Positions 1 to 6,463 of a stretch of 10,987 bases of DNA are shown piece by piece (the first letter of the stretch is position 1; every line of letters begins with the position of its first letter). The position numbers and the translations under genes are program-made. Source of the DNA: Oribacterium sp. UBA3737 (GTDB lineage Bacteria; Bacillota_A; Clostridia; Lachnospirales; Lachnospiraceae); NCBI GenBank assembly GCA_002371295.1, contig DFGZ01000240.1, positions 1 through 10,987 on the forward strand. The letters run 5' to 3'. Under the pieces are notes generated by a model, which worked only from the letters and a program-made list of their open reading frames with translations, did no database searches and was not told where the DNA came from.

Positions 1-2113
1 AGTTCTCATACATATTGAGAACTCTTGGGATACCAACCTCACCTCGCTCCGCAATATCCTGAGGGAGCGGCTCATAGTCGAACATTCTCTGAAGCTTGTA
101 TGCAAAAAGGTTTGGAATGTCTCTCTTTATCTTTGTCTTTCCGAGGCCGCGTTCGCAACGGTTTCCGGAAATGAAATTTCTTCCGGCACCGAACTGGTTG
201 ATGGTCAGTACGCAGTGGTTGTTGCAGCCCTGACAGCGGGTCATCTTGGTGGTGTACTTCAGATTGATGATGTCGTCGATCGGAAGCATGGTTGTCTGTA
301 CGCGTCCGTAAGCGGTACGTGGGACCTTGACTTCCTCTGTCGGCTTCATATTCTTCAGCTTTTCGTTTGCAAGATGATATCTTTCCCTTGCGATAAGTGC
401 GGCGCCGAAGGCACCCATGATTCCGGCGATGTCCGGACGGACAACATGTGCTCCCAGAAGATTCTCAAAGGCACGGAGAACAGCGTCGTTGTAGAAGGTT
501 CCTCCCTGAACAACGATATGTTTTCCCAGTTCCTTTGCATCTGTCACCTTTATTACCTTGAAAAGGGCGTTCTTGATAACAGAATAGGCAAGTCCGGCAG
601 AAATGTCGGAAACAGTCGCCCCTTCCTTCTGGGCCTGCTTAACATTGGAATTCATGAAAACAGTGCAGCGTGAGCCGAGATCTGTGGGATTCTCGGCATA
701 TAATGCTTCCTTTGCGAAATCTATAACGGAAAAATCCAGTGATTTTGCAAATGTCTCAAGGAAGGAACCGCATCCGCTGGAGCAGGCTTCATTGAGCTGT
801 ACAGAGTCGACAGTGCCATCCTTTATGCGGATACACTTCATATCCTGACCACCGATATCGAGAATACAATCAACATCAGGATCAAAGAATGACGCAGCAT
901 AATAATGGGAGATGGTCTCTACCTCGCCTTCATCAAGCTGGAAGGCGGATTTCAGAAGAGCTTCTCCGTAGCCTGTTGAGCAGGAGTAAGCAATTTTTGC
1001 ATCTGCAGGCAGAAGTGACCTGATCTCCTTGATCGACTCTATGGATGTGGCTATAGGTGATCCGTTGTTGTTCTTATAGAATTTATACAAAAGCTCTCCA
1101 TCCTCTGATACGAGGGCAAGCTTTGTTGTGGTGGAACCGGCATCGATGCCCAGATAGACATTGCCGTGGTATCCGGAAAGTTCTCCGGTCCTGACCTTAG
1201 CACGGTCATGACGGGCGGTGAACTCACGGTACTGCTCCTCATTTTCAAAAAGCGGAGCCATACGCTTAAGCTCGGCATCCATCTTGATTCCGTTTCTCAG
1301 TAGATTAATAAGAGCACTGATGGAAGAGGGTTTTGCATCCTCGGGGCAGTTCAGGCAGGAACCTATAGCTGCGAAGAGGTGGCTGTTCTCGGGCTCGATG
1401 ATCTCGTCACCCTGAAGGTTCAGGGTACGGATGAATGCCTTTCGTAATTCCGGCATAAAGTGAAGAGGTCCTCCGAGAAAGGCTACATGTCCTCTTATGG
1501 GTTTACCCTGGGCAAGTCCGGATATAGTCTGATTTACAACAGCCTGAAAAATGGAGGCAGCAAGATCTTCTCTTGCGGCACCTTCATTTATTAAAGGCTG
1601 TATGTCTGTTTTTGCAAATACGCCGCAGCGGGCAGCTATCGGATATATCATCTGATAGTCCTTTGCAAGTACGTTGAGACCGGCTGCGTCAGTATGAAGA
1701 AGGGAAGCCATCTGATCGATAAAGGAACCTGTGCCTCCTGCACAGATACCGTTCATGCGCTGATCGATGCCGCCCTTGAAATATATGATCTTTGCATCTT
1801 CTCCGCCCAGCTCGATGGCAACATCGGTGTCAGGACGATAGTCCTTAAGTGCTGTTGCAACCGCAACGACCTCCTGACAGAAGAAGCTGTCCATGTGCTT
1901 ACTAAGGGTAAGACCGCCTGAGCCTGTAATGACTACAGAAAGGCTGATCTCCCCGAGACGGGCCTTTGCATCCTCAAGAATATCCGCGAGAGTTCCCTGA
2001 ATGTCTGCATGATGTCTCCGGTAATCGGAGAACATAAGATTCTTTTCAGGATCCAGAATCGCTATCTTGACGGTTGTGGAACCAATATCAATTCCAAGTC
2101 TGTATTGCTGCAT
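1..2113 (-). CDS. 2-hydroxyacyl-CoA dehydratase activase (HgdC/BadF-BcrA family), large tandem-domain form, 3' end outside window
   Basis: The reading frame is open for 704 codons from the ATG at 2113 to the left edge, so only the N-terminal part is present. Two ASKHA-type ATPase domains follow one another. The first has the phosphate loop [10 protein letters not shown] at residues 7-16, and Cys124 (CAGGTGSF) and Cys163 (CGVFAKTD) at the positions where HgdC-type activases bind a bridging [4Fe-4S] cluster. The second has [10 protein letters not shown] at 322-331, Cys444/Cys448 ([10 protein letters not shown]) and Cys483. A further cysteine group follows, CxxCxxxC at 627-634 plus Cys653, in the region where this family carries a DUF2229-type segment. 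Known members use ATP hydrolysis to inject an electron into 2-hydroxyacyl-CoA dehydratases. The long fused forms common in Clostridia have no firmly assigned partner, so this could serve a different enzyme. The ribosome binding site is poor (only GGGG about 10 bases upstream), but the protein start fits the family. Family assignment is secure; the exact role is not. Confidence 0.88.
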   Translation of the reverse strand, partial: MQQYRLGIDIGSTTVKIAILDPEKNLMFSDYRRHHADIQGTLADILEDAKARLGEISLSVVITGSGGLTLSKHMDSFFCQEVVAVATALKDYRPDTDVAIELGGEDAKIIYFKGGIDQRMNGICAGGTGSFIDQMASLLHTDAAGLNVLAKDYQMIYPIAARCGVFAKTDIQPLINEGAAREDLAASIFQAVVNQTISGLAQGKPIRGHVAFLGGPLHFMPELRKAFIRTLNLQGDEIIEPENSHLFAAIGSCLNCPEDAKPSSISALINLLRNGIKMDAELKRMAPLFENEEQYREFTARHDRAKVRTGELSGYHGNVYLGIDAGSTTTKLALVSEDGELLYKFYKNNNGSPIATSIESIKEIRSLLPADAKIAYSCSTGYGEALLKSAFQLDEGEVETISHYYAASFFDPDVDCILDIGGQDMKCIRIKDGTVDSVQLNEACSSGCGSFLETFAKSLDFSVIDFAKEALYAENPTDLGSRCTVFMNSNVKQAQKEGATVSDISAGLAYSVIKNALFKVIKVTDAKELGKHIVVQGGTFYNDAVLRAFENLLGAHVVRPDIAGIMGAFGAALIARERYHLANEKLKNMKPTEEVKVPRTAYGRVQTTMLPIDDIINLKYTTKMTRCQGCNNHCVLTINQFGAGRNFISGNRCERGLGKTKIKRDIPNLFAYKLQRMFDYEPLPQDIAERGEVGIPRVLNMYEN

Positions 2114-2127
2114 AAATAAAAAACCCC

Positions 2128-2186
2128 ATTATATATAAGTAACCATTCGGCAGAAAGAATTATTTTCTCCCTAAAATCTGCCGAAT
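2128..2186 (-). promoter_or_regulatory. Putative promoter and operator-like inverted repeat of the activase gene
   Basis: On the minus strand a TATAAT -10 hexamer (2133-2128) lies about 15 bases before the activase ATG; no good -35 is visible 17 bases upstream (TTTCTG at best). Just upstream is a perfect 10-bp inverted repeat, ATTCGGCAGA (2145-2154) and TCTGCCGAAT (2177-2186), with a 22-base spacer. Its inner arm overlaps the -35 position, where a bound regulator could block or assist RNA polymerase. The predicted 5' leader is under 15 bases. The repeat is directly visible; its role as an operator is inference. Confidence 0.35.
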
Positions 2187-2383
2187 AGAGTAATACGGTG
2201 ATGTGTAATTCATCACAAAATCTTTCCTATATTAAATAGTGTAGACCAAAATGTGATTTTAACATTAAGAAAGATAGTGTTCAACCGCAATAATGTAAAA
2301 CTTTTGTGAACATGGGGTGGTTTTGTATACATTTTTAAATTATGAAAAATGGATGAAATGTATTTTTTTAAGCACATTTCGCC

Positions 2384-2412
2384 TTGAAAAAGAAATTAAC
2401 AGATTATATACT
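2384..2412 (+). promoter_or_regulatory. Sigma-A-type promoter for the rhomboid-like gene and pyk
   Basis: TTGAAA (2384-2389) and TATACT (2407-2412) are separated by exactly 17 bases, a good housekeeping-sigma match. Transcription would start near 2419, giving a leader of about 55 bases before the TTG start at 2474. A second TATACT at 2451-2456 has only a weak -35 and would start inside the ribosome binding site, so it is less likely. Confidence 0.6.
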
Positions 2413-2473
2413 TTATGAAAATTTTTTTGGATGTGCTTAACATCACACATTATACTAAATAAGGAGAGTTGTT

Positions 2474-3121
2474 TTGACTTTATTTCAAAAGCTTGAACGT
2501 AAATTCGGGAAATATGCAATCCCTGACCTTATGAAATACATATGCGTCATCTATGTTGTGGGTTTTCTTATCCAGATGTTTAACCCTTTACTTTACTATT
2601 TCTATCTGGATCTGGATCCGGAGGCTATTCTTCACGGTCATATATGGCGTATCGTGACATTTTTGTTCTATCCGCCGTCCACCAGTGTTATATGGATGAT
2701 TATAGCAGTATTTGTCTACTACAGTCTGGGGATGACGCTGGAACAGCTGTGGGGTACCTTTAAATATAATTTCTTTTTCTTTTCAGGTGCTATCATGCTG
2801 ATTCTGTCAGCACTTATTATATATATAGTAACAGGAGTATCTCTGCAATTGTATCCCACATACATGACCTTCAGCATATTCCTTGCTTACGCGCTCACAT
2901 TTCCGGATGCGACCTTTATGCTTTACTTTATCATTCCTATAAAAGCAAAATGGCTTGCAATCGCGGAAGTGGTTCTGTATGTCTTCATATTTCTGGGGAC
3001 ACCTGATATCGGCACCAAAGTCGCTATCGCACTTTCACTTTTGAATGTGGCATTGTTCTTCTATCTTTCAAATCAGAAGCCTAAGAGGAACAATGTTTTC
3101 CATATTAATGATTTCAGATGA
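2474..3121 (+). CDS. Rhomboid-fold integral membrane protein, predicted catalytically inactive
   Basis: This 215-residue protein is almost all hydrophobic, with about six membrane segments. Rhomboid landmarks are visible: the W-R of loop 1 (HGHIWR, residues 54-59) and the G-xxx-E-xxx-G pattern of the second helix (residues 86-94, GMTLEQLWG). Where active rhomboid proteases carry GxSG, here is YMTFSIF (130-136), and the last helix (about 180-199) has no histidine. Both members of the Ser-His dyad are therefore absent, as in derlin-like and other pseudo-rhomboids. A scaffold, chaperone or membrane-quality role is possible but unproven. Translation starts at TTG, chosen because AAGGAG (2461-2466) is well placed and no ATG start fits. 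The stop is 39 bases before pyk with no terminator between, so the two are probably co-transcribed. Confidence 0.7.
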   Translation: MTLFQKLERKFGKYAIPDLMKYICVIYVVGFLIQMFNPLLYYFYLDLDPEAILHGHIWRIVTFLFYPPSTSVIWMIIAVFVYYSLGMTLEQLWGTFKYNFFFFSGAIMLILSALIIYIVTGVSLQLYPTYMTFSIFLAYALTFPDATFMLYFIIPIKAKWLAIAEVVLYVFIFLGTPDIGTKVAIALSLLNVALFFYLSNQKPKRNNVFHINDFR

Positions 3122-3160
3122 CAGTTTTTGAACACAGATAACAAGTTTTAGGAGGCTTAA

Positions 3161-4591
3161 ATGAGAAAAACTAAGATCGTATGTACACTTGGACCTAATG
3201 AAAATGATTATACAATTATGCGTAAGCTCGCTGACAATATGGACGTTGCACGTTTCAACTTCTCCCACGGAAGTCATCAGGAGCACCTTGAAAGACTTGC
3301 ACTTCTGAAGGAAGCACGCAAGGACAGCGGACGTGAGATCGCAGCGCTGCTGGATACAAAGGGTCCCGAGATTCGTACAGGCGAGCTTGAGGATCACAAG
3401 AAGGTTACACTTGAGGCAGGAGCGGAGATCATCCTTACAACAGAAGAGTGCACAGGCACAAAGGATAAGGTATACATCAACTACGACGGACTTAACGAAG
3501 ATGTTTCAGAGGGCAGCGTTATCCTCATTGATGACGGTCTCATCGGTCTCAAGGTAAAGAGCGTTGAAGGAACCGATATCCGTTGTGAAGTCACAAACGG
3601 TGGTGAACTTGGTGAGAAGAAGGGTGTTAATGTTCCTAATGTAAGCATTCGCCTTCCGGGCCTTACAGAGAAGGATATCGAGGATATCAAGTTCGGTATC
3701 GAGGTAGGCTTCGATTTTGTAGCAGCTTCATTTGTTCGTAATGCGGAGACCATCAATCAGATCCGTGAGATCATCGAGGGCGCAGGTTCTACCATGAAGA
3801 TCATTGCAAAGATCGAGTCTCAGGAGGGACTTGATAATCTTGAGGCAATTATTGATGCTGCTGACGGTATCATGGTAGCACGTGGTGATCTCGGTGTAGA
3901 GATCGAAGCAAAGCGTCTTCCTCAGCTTCAGAAGGAAATGATCAAGAAGGCAAATTATGCCGGCAAGCTTGTAATCACAGCAACACAGATGCTTGATTCC
4001 ATGATCCGTAATCCTCGTCCTACAAGAGCTGAGGTTACTGACGTAGCCAATGCCGTATATAACGGAACAGATGCAGTTATGCTTTCAGGTGAGACAGCAG
4101 CAGGTAAGTATCCTGTAGAAGCACTTGAGATGATGGCTTCTATCGTTGAGTATACAGAGCAGTTCCTTGATTACAACATGTACAAGAAGCGTAAGGTTGA
4201 TGAGAATACCTATGCCAATATTTCAAACGCAGTATGTGCTGCTTCCGTAACAACTGCTTCAGAGCTTCAGGCAAAGGCACTTATCGTTCCTTCACTTACA
4301 GGTTCAACAGCAAGACTTATTTCAAAGTATCGTCCTGCAACACCTATCTATGCTATGTCACCAAGCCAGGCAACGGTGCGTCAGATGATGCTTCTCTGGG
4401 GAGTAACTCCTATCTGGGCAAGAAGATCGGATACAACAGACGAGCTTTTCGAGAATTCCATGGATGAGCTTCGTAATCGCGGAATCGTTGAAAAGGGCGA
4501 CCTTTGCGTTATCACAGCAGGTATTCTTTCAAGAATGACCCGCAACCAGCCTGTTACCGCAACAAATATCATGAGGGTAATGGGAGCATAA
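3161..4591 (+). CDS. pyk: Pyruvate kinase
   Basis: Pyruvate kinase transfers phosphate from phosphoenolpyruvate to ADP, the last ATP-making step of glycolysis, in the cytoplasm. The 476-residue frame has the whole standard architecture: N-terminal barrel strand with KTKIVCTLGP (3-12), substrate arginine Arg31 in MDVARFNFSHG, the B domain around residues 70-160, catalytic Lys217 and metal ligand Glu219 in IIAKIES, Asp243 in VARGDLGVE, and the ATQMLDSM and SGETAAGKYP motifs (274-281, 309-318). The C-terminal allosteric domain is normal length. The extra PEP-utiliser-like domain found at the C-terminus of Bacillus enzymes is absent. GGAGG (3151-3155) lies five bases before the ATG. No terminator directly follows the stop; the first strong one is at 4740-4779, so pyk transcripts probably enter the lysA leader. 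Confidence 0.97.
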   Translation: MRKTKIVCTLGPNENDYTIMRKLADNMDVARFNFSHGSHQEHLERLALLKEARKDSGREIAALLDTKGPEIRTGELEDHKKVTLEAGAEIILTTEECTGTKDKVYINYDGLNEDVSEGSVILIDDGLIGLKVKSVEGTDIRCEVTNGGELGEKKGVNVPNVSIRLPGLTEKDIEDIKFGIEVGFDFVAASFVRNAETINQIREIIEGAGSTMKIIAKIESQEGLDNLEAIIDAADGIMVARGDLGVEIEAKRLPQLQKEMIKKANYAGKLVITATQMLDSMIRNPRPTRAEVTDVANAVYNGTDAVMLSGETAAGKYPVEALEMMASIVEYTEQFLDYNMYKKRKVDENTYANISNAVCAASVTTASELQAKALIVPSLTGSTARLISKYRPATPIYAMSPSQATVRQMMLLWGVTPIWARRSDTTDELFENSMDELRNRGIVEKGDLCVITAGILSRMTRNQPVTATNIMRVMGA

Positions 4592-4621
4592 ACTAAAAAT
4601 TATTTCTCAAATTCATCGTAA

Positions 4622-4630
4622 TGTTATATT
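4622..4630 (+). promoter_or_regulatory. Possible extended -10 promoter upstream of the lysA leader
   Basis: TG-T-TATATT is an extended -10 match with no recognisable -35. A start about seven bases downstream, near 4637, would fall inside the 5' arm of the closing helix of the leader and leave only about four of its eight pairs. Either this is not the active promoter, or the start lies further upstream, or the leader is transcribed by readthrough from pyk. Confidence 0.3.
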
Positions 4631-4631
4631 A

Positions 4632-4779
4632 TGTAAAGATGAAATTCATTGCACACAACGAAAGTGCGGTGTATCATCAGTGAGGGGCAGTTAACTGTTC
4701 CCGGGTCTTTACAGATGATATTTCATCATGATGAGGATAAAGACCTCACAAATAGCTTTATTTGTGGGGTCTTATTTTT
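4632..4779 (+). promoter_or_regulatory. Riboswitch-like transcription attenuator in the lysA leader (class not recognised)
   Basis: An aptamer-sized element is closed by a perfect 8-bp helix, TGTAAAGA (4632-4639) with TCTTTACA (4706-4713). Inside are two hairpin arms. One closes by TGA (4640-4642) with TCA (4674-4676) and contains GCAC/GTGC (4651-4654, 4664-4667) capped by ACAACGAAA. The other is GGGGCAG/CTGTTCCC (4684-4690, 4695-4702) with loop TTAA. Together they give a three-way junction. GGTCTTTA (4704-4711) also pairs perfectly with TAAAGACC (4738-4745), an antiterminator that destroys both the closing helix and the terminator at 4740-4779. This mutually exclusive arrangement is typical of ligand riboswitches. 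It lacks the long five-helix L-box lysine aptamer and the T-box GGTGG-ACCGCG signature. The pairings are directly visible; ligand and class are unknown. Confidence 0.6.
4740..4779 (+). terminator. Intrinsic terminator immediately upstream of lysA
   Basis: AAGACCTCACAAATA (4740-4754) pairs with TATTTGTGGGGTCTT (4759-4773) over 15 bp with one G-U wobble and a GCTT loop, followed by ATTTTT. The stem is strong and ends only 30 bases before the lysA ATG. No promoter fits in that gap, so it probably acts as a conditional terminator for lysA and may also end pyk transcripts. Confidence 0.85.
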
Positions 4780-4803
4780 GAAAAAATGCTTAGGAGGAAA
4801 CCA

Positions 4804-6069
4804 ATGAAAACACCATACGCAACACTTGAGCAGGTAAAGAAGATAAACGAGACCTATGATACTCCTTTTTATCTTTATGATGAGAAGGGCATCAGGGAGA
4901 ATGCCAGAAAGGTACATAAGGCATTCAGCTGGAATAAGGGCTTCAAGGAGTACTTTGCGGTAAAGGCCTGCCCGAATCCTTCCATACTTAAGATACTCAG
5001 GGAAGAGGGTTGCGGAACAGACTGCAGTTCACTTACTGAACTTCAGATGTCCGATGCATGTGGATTTTCAGGACATGAGATCATGTTCTCCTCCAACGAA
5101 ACACCTCTCAGTGAGTACAAGTTCTGTGAGGAGCTCGGCGGCATCATCAATCTTGATGACTTCACCAACATAGAAGAGCTTGAGGAAACTCTCGGATACC
5201 TGCCGGAGACCATGTCCCTCCGTTACAATCCGGGCGGATATTTCACCATCGCAAACACTATCATGGATAATCCTCAGGATGCCAAGTACGGTCTCACAAC
5301 AGACCAGATCATCGAAGGCTACCGTATACTCAAGGAAAAGGGTGTAAAGCGCTTTGGTATGCATTCCTTCCTTGCATCCAACACCGTTACAAACGATTAT
5401 TATCCGACACTTGCAAGACAGCTTTTCGAGCTTGCGGTAAGAATAAAGGAAGAGACAGGGGTTTCACTTGATTTCATTAACCTTTCAGGCGGAGTAGGTA
5501 TCCCTTATAAGCCTGATCAGACAGGAAATGACATTTTAGAGATCGGAGAGGGAGTACATCGTGAATTTGATGAGGTACTGGTTCCCAACGGCCTCGGGAA
5601 TATCAGTATATTCACTGAGATGGGACGTTTTATGACAGGCCCGTTCGGTGCCCTTATCACAAAGGTCATCCACTTTAAGCACACCTATAAGGAGTATGCG
5701 GGAGTTGATGCCTGTGCAGTTAACCTCATGAGACCTGCCATGTACGGTGCATATCATCACATCACAGTCCTCGGAAAGGAAAATGCTCCATGTGATAAGA
5801 CCTATGATGTAGTCGGCTCTCTCTGTGAAAACAACGATAAATTCGCTATTGATCGTGAGCTTCCTGAACTTCAGAAGGGGGATTATCTCTTCATCCATGA
5901 CGCAGGTGCTCATGGATTTGCCATGGGCTATAACTACAATGGAAAGCTCTGGTCCAGTGAGCTTCTTCTGAAGGAGGACGGCACTGTAAAGCTTATCCGT
6001 CGTGCCCAGACTCCGGCAGATTACTTCGCTACACTTGACATAGACGACACCATGAAGAAGTATCTCTGA
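4804..6069 (+). CDS. lysA: Diaminopimelate decarboxylase (PLP-dependent, fold III)
   Basis: The enzyme decarboxylates meso-diaminopimelate to L-lysine, the final step of lysine synthesis, in the cytoplasm. The protein has 421 residues. The alanine-racemase-like barrel carries the pyridoxal-phosphate lysine Lys54 (YFAVKACPNP), the H187 region (GMHSF), the phosphate-binding loop LSGGVGIPY (227-235) and EMGRF (272-276). The C-terminal barrel supplies Cys341-Glu342 (CENNDKF) and GAHGFAMGYNYNG (368-380). Classical enzymes have Tyr where His370 stands (GAYG); this matches my recollection of a clostridial/Bacteroides subgroup of LysA. A related diamino-acid decarboxylase cannot be fully excluded. 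The ATG at 4804 was chosen because AGGAGG (4792-4797) lies six bases before it. A longer in-frame TTG at 4762 lies inside the terminator hairpin and is unlikely. Expression is probably controlled by the leader at 4632-4779. Confidence 0.92.
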   Translation: MKTPYATLEQVKKINETYDTPFYLYDEKGIRENARKVHKAFSWNKGFKEYFAVKACPNPSILKILREEGCGTDCSSLTELQMSDACGFSGHEIMFSSNETPLSEYKFCEELGGIINLDDFTNIEELEETLGYLPETMSLRYNPGGYFTIANTIMDNPQDAKYGLTTDQIIEGYRILKEKGVKRFGMHSFLASNTVTNDYYPTLARQLFELAVRIKEETGVSLDFINLSGGVGIPYKPDQTGNDILEIGEGVHREFDEVLVPNGLGNISIFTEMGRFMTGPFGALITKVIHFKHTYKEYAGVDACAVNLMRPAMYGAYHHITVLGKENAPCDKTYDVVGSLCENNDKFAIDRELPELQKGDYLFIHDAGAHGFAMGYNYNGKLWSSELLLKEDGTVKLIRRAQTPADYFATLDIDDTMKKYL

Positions 6070-6188
6070 TACGTCATGAGAAAGATCACCGAAAATCTTT
6101 TGGAAATTAAGGAGTTTATAGCCTTTCGGCAAGTATAAGTGTGAGGTCTGCTTAAGATTTTTGCGTTTTCATATATATTTTAATAATT

Positions 6189-6238
6189 AACGGATATCGT
6201 TTGGCACATGGAATGTGTGAACGGATATCCGTTTTTTT
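6189..6238 (+). terminator. Intrinsic terminator after lysA
   Basis: AACGGATATC (6189-6198) pairs perfectly with GATATCCGTT (6224-6233). The stem continues past a bulged G through GTT/AAC and GCACAT/ATGTGT to a GGA loop, and ends in seven T (6232-6238). It lies 120 bases past the lysA stop and insulates the downstream promoter. Confidence 0.9.
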
Positions 6239-6328
6239 GTGCAAATAAATATGTAGTAATTTCTTTATTTTGGGCATTACCGACAAAGCGAAGAGAACTA
6301 TTTCGTCATTGTGTATAATTATGTTTGC

Positions 6329-6357
6329 TTGATGTATGACAATTTGTGCGCTATTAT
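6329..6357 (+). promoter_or_regulatory. Promoter of the TRAP transporter operon
   Basis: TTGATG (6329-6334) and TATTAT (6352-6357) are spaced by 17 bases. Transcription would start near 6364, about 100 bases before dctP. Another -10-like TATAAT at 6314-6319 lacks a matching -35. An inverted repeat, ATTTGT (6342-6347) and ACAAAT (6358-6363), brackets the -10 and could be a regulator site. Confidence 0.5.
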
Positions 6358-6362
6358 ACAAA

Positions 6363-6376
6363 TGTAAGCATTTACA
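6363..6376 (+). promoter_or_regulatory. cre-like catabolite-response operator at the predicted transcription start
   Basis: TGTAAGCATTTACA fits the Gram-positive catabolite-response consensus TGWNANCGNTNWCA at every fixed position except the central G, which is A here. It covers the predicted start site, where CcpA-type LacI-family repressors usually block initiation. It suggests that the TRAP operon is turned down on preferred sugars. The match is visible; the regulator is inferred. Confidence 0.45.
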
Positions 6377-6463
6377 GAACAATTCATGAGACAATTTGAA
6401 TTATGAAGTATGTGAGATCATACGATCCATTTTATATTTTTACCAATGAGAGGAGTAGTAAAA

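Larger units (their letters stand above)
2114..2473. other. Divergent intergenic region (360 bases), AT-rich, no gene seen
   Basis: No convincing coding frame lies here. Besides the 10-bp repeat at 2145-2186, it holds a second inverted repeat, GTGATG (2198-2203) and CATCAC (2211-2216). A third, AT-rich one, ATACATTT (2327-2334) and AAATGTAT (2356-2363), is followed by a run of T and could be a weak terminator-like hairpin or only compositional. The right part carries the promoter of the rhomboid-like gene. Its length suggests both flanking genes are controlled from here. Confidence 0.6.
6070..6463. other. Intergenic region (394 bases) between lysA and the TRAP operon
   Basis: The first 120 bases hold no convincing gene. 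A 20-codon frame from ATG 6076 has no ribosome binding site of its own. A strong terminator at 6189-6238 separates the lysA transcript from the next unit. The remainder is AT-rich and carries the promoter and operator-like repeats of the TRAP operon, with an untranslated leader of about 100 bases. That leader shows only small hairpins, AATTC/GAATT (6381-6385, 6398-6402) and GTATG/CATAC (6408-6412, 6419-6423). Confidence 0.6.

Noticed and set aside
215..1921. Several rightward frames (for example 215-673 and 1694-1921)
   Set aside because: They lie opposite the continuous activase frame, show no family motifs and lack ribosome binding sites; they are shadows of the minus-strand gene.
4762..4803. 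Longer lysA reading frame starting at TTG 4762
   Set aside because: The extension lies inside the terminator hairpin and T-tract and has no ribosome binding site, whereas ATG 4804 has AGGAGG six bases upstream and gives the normal family N-terminus.
4592..4803. Classical lysine riboswitch or T-box upstream of lysA
   Set aside because: The structured core is about half the L-box size and lacks its conserved junction sequences; the T-box GGTGG-ACCGCG element is absent.
5536..6132. 198-codon minus-strand frame across lysA
   Set aside because: It overlaps the well-supported lysA gene and contains no recognisable domain; the length reflects codon bias of lysA.
6076..6138. 20-codon frame after lysA
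   Set aside because: No ribosome binding site, no recognisable sequence, and it lies in the untranslated tail before the terminator.
6446..6463. Upstream in-frame ATG for dctP
   Set aside because: It overlaps the AGAGGAG ribosome binding site of ATG 6464 and would extend the signal peptide by six residues without benefit.
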